A stretch of 39,274 nucleotides of DNA from JBDSKH01 sp035556655. Its GTDB lineage: Bacteria; Actinomycetota; Actinomycetes; Actinomycetales; Microbacteriaceae. Below are positions 7,569 to 15,790 of the stretch, piece by piece. Location: NCBI GenBank assembly GCA_035556655.1, contig DATMFW010000095.1, positions 1-39,274 of the forward strand. Direction: 5' to 3'. Under the pieces are notes generated by a model. It was not told the DNA's origin. It did not search any database and saw only the letters and a program-made list of their open reading frames with translations. The translations under genes and the position numbers were made by a program. Position 1 is the first letter of the stretch; the number at the start of each line of letters is the position of its first letter.

Positions 7569-8424
7569 TCGCCCGGGCCGCCACGAACACCCCGGCCTCG
7601 GCGGCGGCCAGTGCGTCGCGGTCCGCCACCCAGCGCTCCAGGAACCCGGCCGCCAGCGCATCCCCCGCTCCCGTCGGATCGACGATGTGCTGGATCTTCG
7701 GCGCGGGCACCCGGGTGTGCTTCTTGCCCTCGAACACGATGAGTCCCTCGGCGCCCATCGTGAGCACCACCACCTCGAACCGCTCCCGCAGGGCCTGGCC
7801 GATGCGCTCAGGATCGGTCTGCCCGCTGAGCATCGCGCCCTCGGCCAGATTCGGGAACAGCACCGTGGTGCCATCCACCGCCTCGAGGAACTCGGCGGCG
7901 CCGAAGTCGGCGATGTACCCCGACGAGCCCGGAGTGACCGAGACCGGAACCCCCGCCGCCGTCGCCCGGTCGATGAGGTCTCGAGCGCCCGAGATGCCGA
8001 AGCCGTCCATGATGCTGTAGCCGCTGATGTGCAACACGCCCGCCTGCGCGAGGATCTCGGCGGTGACCGACGAGCTCGAGAACGCCGAGTTGGCGCCGCG
8101 CTCGGTGAGCATCGTGCGCCGCTCGCCGTCGACCAGGATCACGATCGTCCCCGTCGGCATGCCGGACCCGAGCTCCAGGTAGGGCACCACGCCGCCCTCG
8201 CGGAAGATGCGCTCGTGATCGTCGAGGTCCTCGATGCCGACGCAGCCGAGGAAGTCGACCGGCGCGCCCAGCGAACCGAGCCACACGGCGGTATTCGCCG
8301 CCGAGCCGCCCGGCCGCTGCCGGATGGTCGAGGCGGTATCGGTGTCGGGCCGCACCTCGCCGCGAGGCACCACGACGATGTCGTTGATCACGTCGCCGAC
8401 GACGACGATGCGCTCACCCGTCAC
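7537..8424 (-). CDS. psuK: PfkB-family kinase, predicted pseudouridine kinase
   Basis: A 295-residue ribokinase-like sugar kinase. The N-terminal glycine-rich substrate motif is RPGGSAANTAVWLG (about residues 38-50) and the C-terminal anion-hole/catalytic motif is DPTGAGDALAAGF. The GTG at 8424 overlaps the psuG stop (GTGA), which places the start right before the first beta strand (ERIVVVGDVINDI). A GTG at 8439 is the alternative. Its partner psuG directly upstream fixes the likely substrate: pseudouridine is phosphorylated to pseudouridine 5'-phosphate, which PsuG then cleaves. PfkB sequences alone do not discriminate substrates, so the assignment relies on that pairing. Confidence 0.85.
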   Translation of the reverse strand: MTGERIVVVGDVINDIVVVPRGEVRPDTDTASTIRQRPGGSAANTAVWLGSLGAPVDFLGCVGIEDLDDHERIFREGGVVPYLELGSGMPTGTIVILVDGERRTMLTERGANSAFSSSSVTAEILAQAGVLHISGYSIMDGFGISGARDLIDRATAAGVPVSVTPGSSGYIADFGAAEFLEAVDGTTVLFPNLAEGAMLSGQTDPERIGQALRERFEVVVLTMGAEGLIVFEGKKHTRVPAPKIQHIVDPTGAGDALAAGFLERWVADRDALAAAEAGVFVAARAIMVIGGRPPI

Positions 8425-9329
8425 GAACGGCTCGACCACGCCGAGGCGATGTCGGCGGCGACCCGCACGTTGTTGCGCGCCAGGTCGAGATTCACCTCGA
8501 GGCTGCGGCCGTGCGAGGCATCGACGATGAAGCCGAGCAGGAACGGCGTCACGGCCTTCCCGCGCACCCCCGCCGCGTCGGCGGCGGCGAAGGCCTCGGT
8601 CAGCACCCGGTCGTGCTCGGCCGGGTCCCACTGCTGGTCGGCGGGGATCGGGTTCGCCACGATCAGCCCGGACGACGCACCCAGCTCATCCCGCGCGGCC
8701 ATGATGCCGGCGACCTCGTCGGCCCGGTCGACGGCCCAATCCAGCTCGAAGCCGGACTCGCGCAGCCAGAACGCCGGGAACATGCGGGTGCCGTAACCGA
8801 CCACCGGCACGCTGAGAGTCTCGAGGCGCTCCAGCGTCGCGCCGATGTCGAGCACGCTCTTCACCCCCGCGCTGACCACGGTGATGGGCGTCTGAGCGAG
8901 CACCGTCAGATCGGCCGACTCATCGAAGGTCTCCGCCGCCCCGCGGTGCACTCCCCCGAGCCCGCCCGTGGCGAACACCCGCACTCCGGCGAGCGCCGCC
9001 AGGTACGCGGTCGCGGCGACCGTGGTCGCTCCGCTGCCGCTGCGCGCGGCGAGGATCGGCAGGTCGCGCACGCTCGCCTTGGCCAGCTCCTCGTTCGCGA
9101 TGCGCTCCACACCCTCGTCGTCGAGACCGATCCGGGGGACACCGTCGAGCACCGCGATCGTCGCCGGCGTCACGCCGCGATCGCGCAGGATCGCCTCGAA
9201 CTCCCGCGCGGCCTCCAGGTTGCGAGGGCGCGGCAGGCCGTGGGAGATGATCGTGGACTCGAGGGCGACGACCGGGCGCGATGCGGCGAGCGCGTCGGCC
9301 ACCTCGTCGGAGAGCTGAATGGGGGACAT
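8421..9329 (-). CDS. psuG: pseudouridine-5'-phosphate glycosidase
   Basis: A 302-residue enzyme that cleaves the C-glycosidic bond of pseudouridine 5'-phosphate to uracil and ribose 5-phosphate. Family landmarks are VVALESTIISHGLPRPRN (Glu24), the lysines Lys84 (EELAKAS) and Lys157 (SAGVKSVLDIG), and FATGGLGGVHRG. These line up in order and spacing with Glu31, Lys93 and Lys166 of the E. coli enzyme, as I recall them. The length is normal. It is coupled by a 4-bp overlap to the PfkB kinase, forming a complete pseudouridine salvage/degradation pair. A TAGCGT lies nine bases before the ATG. Confidence 0.95.
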   Translation of the reverse strand: MSPIQLSDEVADALAASRPVVALESTIISHGLPRPRNLEAAREFEAILRDRGVTPATIAVLDGVPRIGLDDEGVERIANEELAKASVRDLPILAARSGSGATTVAATAYLAALAGVRVFATGGLGGVHRGAAETFDESADLTVLAQTPITVVSAGVKSVLDIGATLERLETLSVPVVGYGTRMFPAFWLRESGFELDWAVDRADEVAGIMAARDELGASSGLIVANPIPADQQWDPAEHDRVLTEAFAAADAAGVRGKAVTPFLLGFIVDASHGRSLEVNLDLARNNVRVAADIASAWSSRS

Positions 9330-9362
9330 AACATCCCCACGCTACCGGTCGGACGAGCCGGG

Positions 9363-11138
9363 TCAGGATGCCGCGGGCACCTTCGCCTTCTTCGCACGGG
9401 GCTTCGCCGCGGATGCGGGGGCGATCTTCTTCGAAACGCCCGGTCCGCTGGTGGGCGTTCCGGCATCCGCGATGATCTTGCGCGGGTTGAGGTTGCCCTT
9501 CGGGTCGGTGGCGGCGAACAGCCCGCCCATGACCTTCACGCCCTCGGCCGAGATGTCCTGCTCGAGCCACGGGGCGTGCTCGAGCCCGACGCCGTGGTGG
9601 TGCGAGATGGTCGAGCCGTTGTCGACGAACGCCTGCTGGATGGCGCTCTTGACGTGGTCGTACTCGCCCAGCGGATCCTTGTCGAAGACGAAGGCGAACG
9701 TGAAGTACAGGCACGCGCCCGAGTGGTACGAGTGCGACATGTGGCTCATGATCCAGCCCTTGATACCGAGCTCGTCGTAGGCCTTGTGCGCCGCCGCGAT
9801 CGCCGCGTCGTGCACCTGGTTGACCTTCGACCACGGCATCGCCGTCTCGGACACGTCGCCCGCGGCGCCCCGGTCGAGCAGGAAGTCACGCAGGTACGGG
9901 GTGTCGAACTTCTTCTGGTCGTAGAGCACCCCAGGGCCCGTGCCGACGCCGAGACCGTTGTGCTTGGCGACGATCTTGTCGACCAGCTTCTTCTGGCGCT
10001 TGGCATGCGAGTCGGAGCCCTCGAAGCCGATGAAGGACAGGCAGATGTTGCCCTCCATGTCCTTCCAGCCCTTGGCCTTCATCAGGTTGGGCAGCACCGT
10101 GCCCGCCGCGAACTTGTCGAAGCCGGTGCGCGCCTTGCTGGTCGCCAGCGAGAAGCCCGTCTCGGGGCCGTCCGAGATGCGCGTGATCGAGGGGGCCGCA
10201 TCCGACTCCGCGATCTCCTGCATCGCGGCGATGCCGGCCTCCCAGTTCGGGAAGAAGTAGGCGTACACATCGCGCTTCTCGGGGATGCGGTGCACCTGGG
10301 CGGTGACCTCGGTGATCACGCCGAGGCGCCCCTCGCTGCCGAGGATCATCTCGCGCACGCTCGGGCCGTGCGAGGCCGACGGGTGCGACTTGATCACCAG
10401 GGTTCCGCCCGGGCGGACGACCCGCAGGCCGCGGGCGATGTCGGAGATGTCGCCGTACTTGTCGGACTGCATGCCCGACGAGCGGGTCGCCACCCAGCCG
10501 CCGAGGGTCGAGTGGGTGAACGAGTCCGGGAAGTGCCCGATCGTCCAGCCCTGACGGTTCAGCTGGTCCTCCAGATCGGGGCCCTGGGCGCCCGCCTGGA
10601 TGACGGCGGTCTGGGACTCCTCGTCGATCGAGACCACCTTGTTGAGCCGGCCCATGTCGAGGGACATGATGACGCGCTTCTCGTCGGCACGCGGCTCCAG
10701 CGATCCGGCGATGTTGCTGCCGCCGCCGAACGGGATGATGACGACATCGGCCGCGACCGCGGCGTCGACGACCTTCTGCACCTCGGCCTCGTCGGCGGGG
10801 TACACCACGACGTCCGGGTAGCGCTGCACCTGGTTGGCGCGGATGCGCACCAGATCGCGCAGGCTCTTGCCGTAGACGTGGACGACGCGCTCCATGTCGT
10901 CGGTGGTGACGTGGCCCTCGCCGACGATGGTCGCGAGGGTGGAGAGCAGCGGCTTGCCCGCCAGCGACGTGGGGACCGTCATCTTCTCGAACGACGGCTT
11001 CTCGACGGGCTTCGCCGTGTGCAGATCGAGACCCACCGCGTACTTCACGAAATCGGCGAAGCCGGGCTTGTCCTCCCAGTGGAAGCCGACCCCCTCGTTT
11101 CCCCAGCCCCACCACTTCATGTGTTTGACGTCGGTCAC
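9363..11138 (-). CDS. FAD-binding oxidase, alkyl-dihydroxyacetonephosphate synthase-like
   Basis: A 591-residue vanillyl-alcohol-oxidase-fold flavoprotein. Its N-terminal MKWWGWGNEG opens the bacterial AGPS-like group. The FAD domain has IIPFGGGSNIAGS (about 131-143) and GHFPDSFTHSTLGGWVATRSSG, and the C-terminal part has YHSGACLYFTFAF and the triple histidine run SHHHGVG that is essential in animal alkyl-DHAP synthase. That enzyme swaps the acyl chain of acyl-DHAP for a fatty alcohol, creating the ether bond. The GTG at 11138 follows AAAAAGGAGAG and overlaps the PlsC stop. A Lys/Ala-rich tail (last 25 residues) is unusual and may be disordered. Bacterial members can be general hydroxy-acid or aryl oxidases, so the ether-lipid role leans on the neighbours. 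Confidence 0.78.
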   Translation of the reverse strand: MTDVKHMKWWGWGNEGVGFHWEDKPGFADFVKYAVGLDLHTAKPVEKPSFEKMTVPTSLAGKPLLSTLATIVGEGHVTTDDMERVVHVYGKSLRDLVRIRANQVQRYPDVVVYPADEAEVQKVVDAAVAADVVIIPFGGGSNIAGSLEPRADEKRVIMSLDMGRLNKVVSIDEESQTAVIQAGAQGPDLEDQLNRQGWTIGHFPDSFTHSTLGGWVATRSSGMQSDKYGDISDIARGLRVVRPGGTLVIKSHPSASHGPSVREMILGSEGRLGVITEVTAQVHRIPEKRDVYAYFFPNWEAGIAAMQEIAESDAAPSITRISDGPETGFSLATSKARTGFDKFAAGTVLPNLMKAKGWKDMEGNICLSFIGFEGSDSHAKRQKKLVDKIVAKHNGLGVGTGPGVLYDQKKFDTPYLRDFLLDRGAAGDVSETAMPWSKVNQVHDAAIAAAHKAYDELGIKGWIMSHMSHSYHSGACLYFTFAFVFDKDPLGEYDHVKSAIQQAFVDNGSTISHHHGVGLEHAPWLEQDISAEGVKVMGGLFAATDPKGNLNPRKIIADAGTPTSGPGVSKKIAPASAAKPRAKKAKVPAAS

Positions 11139-11821
11139 GTGCTCTCCTTTTTCATGATGCGTGCGCTGTGCTCGTCATACATCGCCACCACCTGGGCGCG
11201 CACGCGAGCCATGAACTCGGTCGGGTTCTCGCCTTCGTTCACGTACATGGGGGCGCCGAACACGACGCCGATCGGAAGCCCCGTGGTCGGCCACTTCGAC
11301 CCGCGCGGGTGTGCCTCGTGCGCGCCGATCAGGGCGATCGGCAGCACGGGGGCCCCGGTGGATGCCGACAGGGCCGCCGCTCCCGGCTTGAAGTGCCCGA
11401 TGACCCCGTCTCTCGACCTCGTCCCCTCCGGGAAGACCAGCACCGGGACGCCGTGTTCGAGCAGGGTCTTGGCGCTGACGTTGCGGGGGTTCCTGCCGCT
11501 GCGGTCGACGGGGAACGCGTTGAAGAACAGGGCGGTGAGCCCGCGGCGCCACCAGACGTCGAAGAAGTAGTCGCCCGCGGCACCGGCCGCGAGATACCGG
11601 GCCAGCGGCCGCGGAAGCGCCCCCATGATGAGCGGGGCATCGAGGTGGCTGGAGTGGTTGGCCACCACCACGAACGGGCGCTTGACGCCCTTGATCTTGT
11701 CGCGGCCGATGAGCTCGACGCGGAGCATGCCCCACACCACGCCCTTCAGCAGGCCGCGCTGCGCGACGAACCGGGCATTGGCCATCGCGGGCGACGTGAA
11801 GCGGTCACGCATCGGGGGCAT
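11135..11821 (-). CDS. 1-acyl-glycerol-3-phosphate acyltransferase family (PlsC-like)
   Basis: A 228-residue membrane-associated acyltransferase with the HX4D motif in NHSSHLD and the glycerophosphate-binding motif FPEGTRSRDG. A third block reads VLPIALIGAHEA. These enzymes transfer acyl chains to (lyso)phospholipid precursors such as glycerol 3-phosphate, lysophosphatidate or DHAP. The start at ATG 11821 is chosen because AGAGGA sits six bases upstream; a GTG at 11848 and an ATG at 11836 are in frame further up. It is translationally coupled to the AGPS-like oxidase and 36 bp after the SDR gene. The context suggests acylation of an alkyl- or acyl-glycerone phosphate intermediate. Confidence 0.88.
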   Translation of the reverse strand: MPPMRDRFTSPAMANARFVAQRGLLKGVVWGMLRVELIGRDKIKGVKRPFVVVANHSSHLDAPLIMGALPRPLARYLAAGAAGDYFFDVWWRRGLTALFFNAFPVDRSGRNPRNVSAKTLLEHGVPVLVFPEGTRSRDGVIGHFKPGAAALSASTGAPVLPIALIGAHEAHPRGSKWPTTGLPIGVVFGAPMYVNEGENPTEFMARVRAQVVAMYDEHSARIMKKEST

Positions 11822-11857
11822 CCGCGTTCCTCTCATCGATCGAGGCACCGATCGAAG

Positions 11858-12637
11858 TCATTCCGAAGCGGCTTTGCTGCGACTCAGGCTAATCCTGCGC
11901 GACACCGCGCGCACCGTCGAACGTGGCAGATGCCGCAGCAACCAGGAGAGCAGACCGTAGCGGACACTGGGTATCGAGATCACGCGGCCGCGTTCCATGT
12001 CGCGCAGCGAGACCCGCACCAGGTGTTCGGCGTCGAGCCACAGCGAGTCCGGGATGCTGCTGGAGCTGATCGAGGCACGCTGATGGAACTCGGTACGCAC
12101 CCAGCCCGGCATCAGGCAGGTCACGGTCACCCCGGTGCCGTGCAGTTCGTTGGCGAGGCTCTCGCTGTACGTCGTCACCCACGCCTTGATCGACGAGTAG
12201 GCGCCCATCGACAGCTGGCCGGCCGTGCTGCCCACATTGACGATCGCACCCCGGCCCCGCTCTTTCATGCCGGGCACGACCGCGGCGGACAGCATCCAGA
12301 CCGCGCGCATCATGACCGCGTAGGCGCGGTCCTGCTCGGCGATGTCCGGGTTCGCCAGCTTGCTCAAGCCGCCGAAACCCGCGTTGTTGACCAGGATATC
12401 GACGGGCTTGCCGGTATCCGAGAGTCGCTTCGCGACGCGGGCCGTGTCCTTCTCCGAGCTCAGGTCGGCGGCGAGGATCTCGACCTCGCGACCGGTCGCG
12501 GCGAGCTCGGCGGCCATCGCATCCAGCCGGGCGGTGTCGCGCGCGACCAGGATCAGATCGTGCCCCCTGGCTGCGAGTTGCCTGGCGAACTCCGCTCCGA
12601 TGCCCGAGGTGCCACCGGTGACCAGAGCGATACCCAT
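11858..12637 (-). CDS. short-chain dehydrogenase/reductase (DltE/YohE-like)
   Basis: A 259-residue classical SDR with the NAD(P) motif TGGTSGIG near the N-terminus, NNAG in the fourth strand, and the catalytic Ser...Tyr-x-x-x-Lys set in VGSTAGQLSMGAYSSIK. A hydrophobic, arginine-rich C-terminal extension (GLLSWLLRHLPRSTVRAVSRR) suggests membrane association, as in lipid-modifying SDRs. It heads the minus arm of the lipid locus and could reduce acyl- or alkyl-DHAP, or a fatty aldehyde; the sequence does not say which. TATCGT lies seven bases before the ATG, so a nearly leaderless transcript is expected from the divergent promoter shared with the ferritin-like gene. Confidence 0.85.
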   Translation of the reverse strand: MGIALVTGGTSGIGAEFARQLAARGHDLILVARDTARLDAMAAELAATGREVEILAADLSSEKDTARVAKRLSDTGKPVDILVNNAGFGGLSKLANPDIAEQDRAYAVMMRAVWMLSAAVVPGMKERGRGAIVNVGSTAGQLSMGAYSSIKAWVTTYSESLANELHGTGVTVTCLMPGWVRTEFHQRASISSSSIPDSLWLDAEHLVRVSLRDMERGRVISIPSVRYGLLSWLLRHLPRSTVRAVSRRISLSRSKAASE

Positions 12638-12685
12638 GGTCCTTACGATACGGTGCTGGTGAGCACCCCAGAGAATGGTCTGCCC
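12638..12685. promoter_or_regulatory. divergent promoter of the lipid locus, overlapping -10 elements
   Basis: The two arms start 48 bp apart. A single AT island, ttacgata (12643-12650), supplies TATCGT for the minus strand (12650 to 12645) and TACGAT for the plus strand (12644-12649). The two -10 elements overlap almost fully, so the arms would compete for polymerase. In-frame GTG codons at 12653 and 12659 lie within this stretch and would be alternative, leaderless starts of the plus-strand gene. Confidence 0.45.
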
Positions 12686-13522
12686 ATGACATCGCGCAAC
12701 GCCTCACGCCCCTCCGGGGCAGAGGTGTCTCCGGAGTCCGAGGTGTTCGACATCCGGGAGTTCACCCGCACCGCGCGCGGCAACCACCGCGCCGACCTGC
12801 AGCTCGACGCGGTCACCGCTTCGGGGCTCGGGGCCGACGCGATCCGGCTGCTGCGCCTGCTGCGCGACCTCGAGCGCACCACGATGCAGCGCATGCGCAA
12901 CGTGCTCGTCACCGCCACCCACAAGGACGCCCGGGTCACCGCGTTCCTCACCACGTGGGCCTTCGAGAAGTTCTGGATCGCGGACGCGCTCGACGCGGTG
13001 CTCGAGGCCACCGGCGACGACCTGCACTCCTCCGACAGGGTCGGGGTATCGCGGCGCATCGTCACCGAGCGGGCGGAACGACGTGGCCCGATCTCGCGCG
13101 CCATCCGCGCCAACTTCGACGGCCCGCAGATCGTCGCCGCGCACGTCACCACCGGACTCGCCGACGAGTGGATCACGCAGGCCGCGTACCGCCGGCTCGG
13201 CGAACTCGCCGAGAGCCTGCACACCGTCGTCGACCTCGTCATCTCGATCAAGGACCGCCACATCAGGTTCCTGGCCGAGGAGTCGCAGCGCCGGCTCGCC
13301 GCATCCTCGCGCGCCAGCAAGCTGACCCGCCGCGAGATCAAGCAGGCGGTCTGGCCGCTCGGCGCCGTGGAGCGCAGCGACGACGACCGCAGCTTCTTCG
13401 AGCGCGTCGTCTTCGGCGGGCCCGACGGGGCGCGCGAGGCCCGGCGCATCGCCGACCTGCTCGCCGAGCTGCCCGGCCTGGCGTCGGTGGCCCCGACCGT
13501 TTCTGCGAGACTTACCCCGTGA
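12686..13522 (+). CDS. ferritin-like protein with degenerate diiron site
   Basis: A 278-residue helical protein, clearly paralogous to the diiron protein at 15791-16630: DLERTT / THKDARVTAFLTTWAFEKFW / DEWITQAAY / KDRHIRFLAEESQRRLAAS align with the paralog's corresponding blocks. Against that paralog's ligand set (Glu, ExxH, Glu, ExxH) it keeps Glu63, Glu161 and His192 but has Lys95, Ile98 and Lys189 where the paralog has Glu77, His80 and Glu171. A normal diiron centre is therefore unlikely; it may be a partner or scaffold subunit. The start is ATG 12686, with leaderless GTG 12659 as alternative. Its TGA overlaps the reductase GTG (GTGA), implying coupled, stoichiometric translation. Confidence 0.75.
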   Translation: MTSRNASRPSGAEVSPESEVFDIREFTRTARGNHRADLQLDAVTASGLGADAIRLLRLLRDLERTTMQRMRNVLVTATHKDARVTAFLTTWAFEKFWIADALDAVLEATGDDLHSSDRVGVSRRIVTERAERRGPISRAIRANFDGPQIVAAHVTTGLADEWITQAAYRRLGELAESLHTVVDLVISIKDRHIRFLAEESQRRLAASSRASKLTRREIKQAVWPLGAVERSDDDRSFFERVVFGGPDGAREARRIADLLAELPGLASVAPTVSARLTP

Positions 13523-15780
13523 CACCGAAGCGAGCCGCCACCGATCTCGGTCGCTCGCACGTCTTTCTCACCGGAGCCACGGGTTTCGTCGGGCAGGCCG
13601 TGCTCGAGCGATTGCTCTCCGACCACCCTGAGACGACGATCTCGATCCTCGTGCGCGGCAAGGCAGGAGCCGACACCGCCGACCGCGTGCGGGTGCTGCT
13701 GAACAAGCCCGCCTTCGACGGCTGGCGCAAGAAGGTCGGCGCAAAGGGTGTCGAGGCCGCGGTGAAGAACCGCATCAAGGTCGTCGAGGGCGCCATGGGC
13801 TCGATCCCGCAACTGCCGAAAGACCTCGACGTCGTCATCCACTCCGCCTCCGTCGTGTCGTTCGACCCGCCCATCCACGAGGCGTTCGACACCAACGTCG
13901 GCGGGGCCGTGCAGCTCTACGAGAACCTGCTCGCCGCGAAGGGCGACCCGCGGGTCGTGCACGTCTCGACGTGTTACGTGGGCGGCCTGCGCAAGGGCGT
14001 CGCGCCCGAGGCCAAGCTCGTGCACGACGTCGACTGGCGCGCCGAGTACGACGCCGCGAAGGCCGCCCGCGACCGCGTGGAGCTGCTGTCGCGCGAGCCC
14101 GACAAGCTGCGCGAGTTCCTGGATGCGGCCCGCGGAAAGCACGGCAAAGAGGGTCCGCAGGCGGTCGCCACCGCCGCCGAGAAGGCGCGTATCGCGTGGG
14201 TCACGGCCGAGCTCGTCGACGCCGGACGCACCCGCGCCCAGTCCCTCGGCTGGACCGACGTCTACACCCTGACCAAGGCGTTCGCCGAACGCGCGGCGGA
14301 AGAGCTCTGGGGCGAGAACGGGCACCGGCTGTCCGTGGTGCGCCCGGCCATCATCGAGAGCGCGCTGCAGCATCCGTTCCCGGGTTGGATCGACGGGTTC
14401 AAGGTGGCCGACCCGCTGATCATGGCGTACGGGCGCGGCCTGCTGCCGGAGTTCCCGGGGCTGCCCGACTCGATCCTCGACGTGATCCCCGTCGACTACG
14501 TCGTCAACGCGATCATCGCCGCGGCCGCGAACCCCGCCGAGAAGAACGCGCCCGAGTACTACCACGTCGCCTCGGGGTCGTCGAACCCGCTGCCGTTCCA
14601 CGAGATCTACGGATTCGTGAACCGGTACTTCACCGAGAACCCGATGAAGGACAAGCAGGGCAAAGACATCAAGGTGCCGGTCTGGGAGTTCCCCGGCGGC
14701 AACAAGGTCGAGAAGTCGGTGCTGCGCAAGGAGCGCCTGGCGAACACCCTCGAGTGGTGGCTAGGGCGCATGCCCGACACCGAGCGGGTGCGGGCCTGGC
14801 ACAACCAGATGATCAAGAACATCGCCGACCTCGGCACGCTGCGCAACTTCACGCAGCTCTACCGGGTGTACGTGCGCACCGAGATCATCTTCGACGACAC
14901 CAACCTGCGTGCCCTGCACGCCGCCCTTCCGAAGGCCGCCCAGAAGGATCGTGGATTCGATCCGACGGCGATCGACTGGGAGGACTACATGATGAACGTC
15001 CACTTCCCGGCGATCACCGAGCTCACGAAGGCGTTCTCGGCCCGCCGCGCCGAGTCGAAAGCCGCCGCGGCACCGAAGCCGCAGAAGACCCTGCCGAAGG
15101 GCTCGAACATCATGGCGGTGTTCGACCTCGAGGGCACCGTCGTCGACAGCAACATCGTGCAGCAGTACCTGTGGGTGCGCTCGGCCGGCGTGCGCAAGGG
15201 GGCGTGGCCCGCCGAGGTCGCGCGCATCCTGTTCTCGCTGCGCGGGTACCTGCGGGCCGAGAAGGCCGACCGCGGTGAGTTCATCCGCTCGTTCCTGCGC
15301 CGGTATGCGGGCATGCCGGTCGCACGCCTGGACAAGATCGTGCACTCGCCCGGTTACGCCTCGACCGTCAAGCGCCACACCAGCCCCGGCGCGATCAAGG
15401 CGATCGCCGAGCACCGTGCCGCCGGGCACCGCACGGTGCTGGTGACCGGGTCGATCGAGCAGCTCGTCTCGCCGATCGCCGACCTCGTCGACGACGTCGT
15501 AGGCGGTCACATGCACGAGCGGGGCGGCAGGCTGACCGGCTATCTCGCCAAGCCGCCGCTCGTCGACGAGGCGCGCGCCGCCTGGCTGCGGCGCTACGCC
15601 GCCGAGCACGGCATCGAGCTCTCAGCCTCATACGGGTACGGTGACTCGCACGCCGATCTGGGCTGGCTCGAGCTGCTCGGCCACCCGCACGCGGTGAACC
15701 CCGACACCCAGCTCGCTCGCGAAGCGCAGCGCCGAGGGTGGAAGATCGACAAGTGGAAGCGCGGCCGGCGCGCGGACTGA
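13519..15780 (+). CDS. fatty acyl-CoA reductase-like extended SDR fused to HAD-IB phosphatase
   Basis: A 753-residue two-domain protein. Residues about 12-510 are an extended SDR of the fatty-acyl reductase type, with TGATGFVG (18-25) for NAD(P) and an active-site YTLTK (Tyr249, Lys253); such enzymes reduce acyl-CoA or acyl-ACP to aldehyde or alcohol. After an Ala/Lys linker (about 512-528) comes a HAD-IB domain (about 530-750) with DLEGT (536-540), VLVTGS as motif II and YGDSHAD (707-713) as motif IV. The canonical second Asp of DxDGT is Glu538, which may alter phosphatase chemistry. The GTG overlaps the upstream stop, and the diiron gene starts 10 bp downstream. It could supply the fatty alcohol for the AGPS-like enzyme. 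Confidence 0.82.
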   Translation: MTPKRAATDLGRSHVFLTGATGFVGQAVLERLLSDHPETTISILVRGKAGADTADRVRVLLNKPAFDGWRKKVGAKGVEAAVKNRIKVVEGAMGSIPQLPKDLDVVIHSASVVSFDPPIHEAFDTNVGGAVQLYENLLAAKGDPRVVHVSTCYVGGLRKGVAPEAKLVHDVDWRAEYDAAKAARDRVELLSREPDKLREFLDAARGKHGKEGPQAVATAAEKARIAWVTAELVDAGRTRAQSLGWTDVYTLTKAFAERAAEELWGENGHRLSVVRPAIIESALQHPFPGWIDGFKVADPLIMAYGRGLLPEFPGLPDSILDVIPVDYVVNAIIAAAANPAEKNAPEYYHVASGSSNPLPFHEIYGFVNRYFTENPMKDKQGKDIKVPVWEFPGGNKVEKSVLRKERLANTLEWWLGRMPDTERVRAWHNQMIKNIADLGTLRNFTQLYRVYVRTEIIFDDTNLRALHAALPKAAQKDRGFDPTAIDWEDYMMNVHFPAITELTKAFSARRAESKAAAAPKPQKTLPKGSNIMAVFDLEGTVVDSNIVQQYLWVRSAGVRKGAWPAEVARILFSLRGYLRAEKADRGEFIRSFLRRYAGMPVARLDKIVHSPGYASTVKRHTSPGAIKAIAEHRAAGHRTVLVTGSIEQLVSPIADLVDDVVGGHMHERGGRLTGYLAKPPLVDEARAAWLRRYAAEHGIELSASYGYGDSHADLGWLELLGHPHAVNPDTQLAREAQRRGWKIDKWKRGRRAD

Positions 15781-15790
15781 GGGAACGACC

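Noticed and set aside
8511..11570. 1019-codon plus-strand open frame
   Set aside because: It runs antisense through psuG, the flavoprotein and part of PlsC, all with clear motifs; no domain is visible in the long frame.
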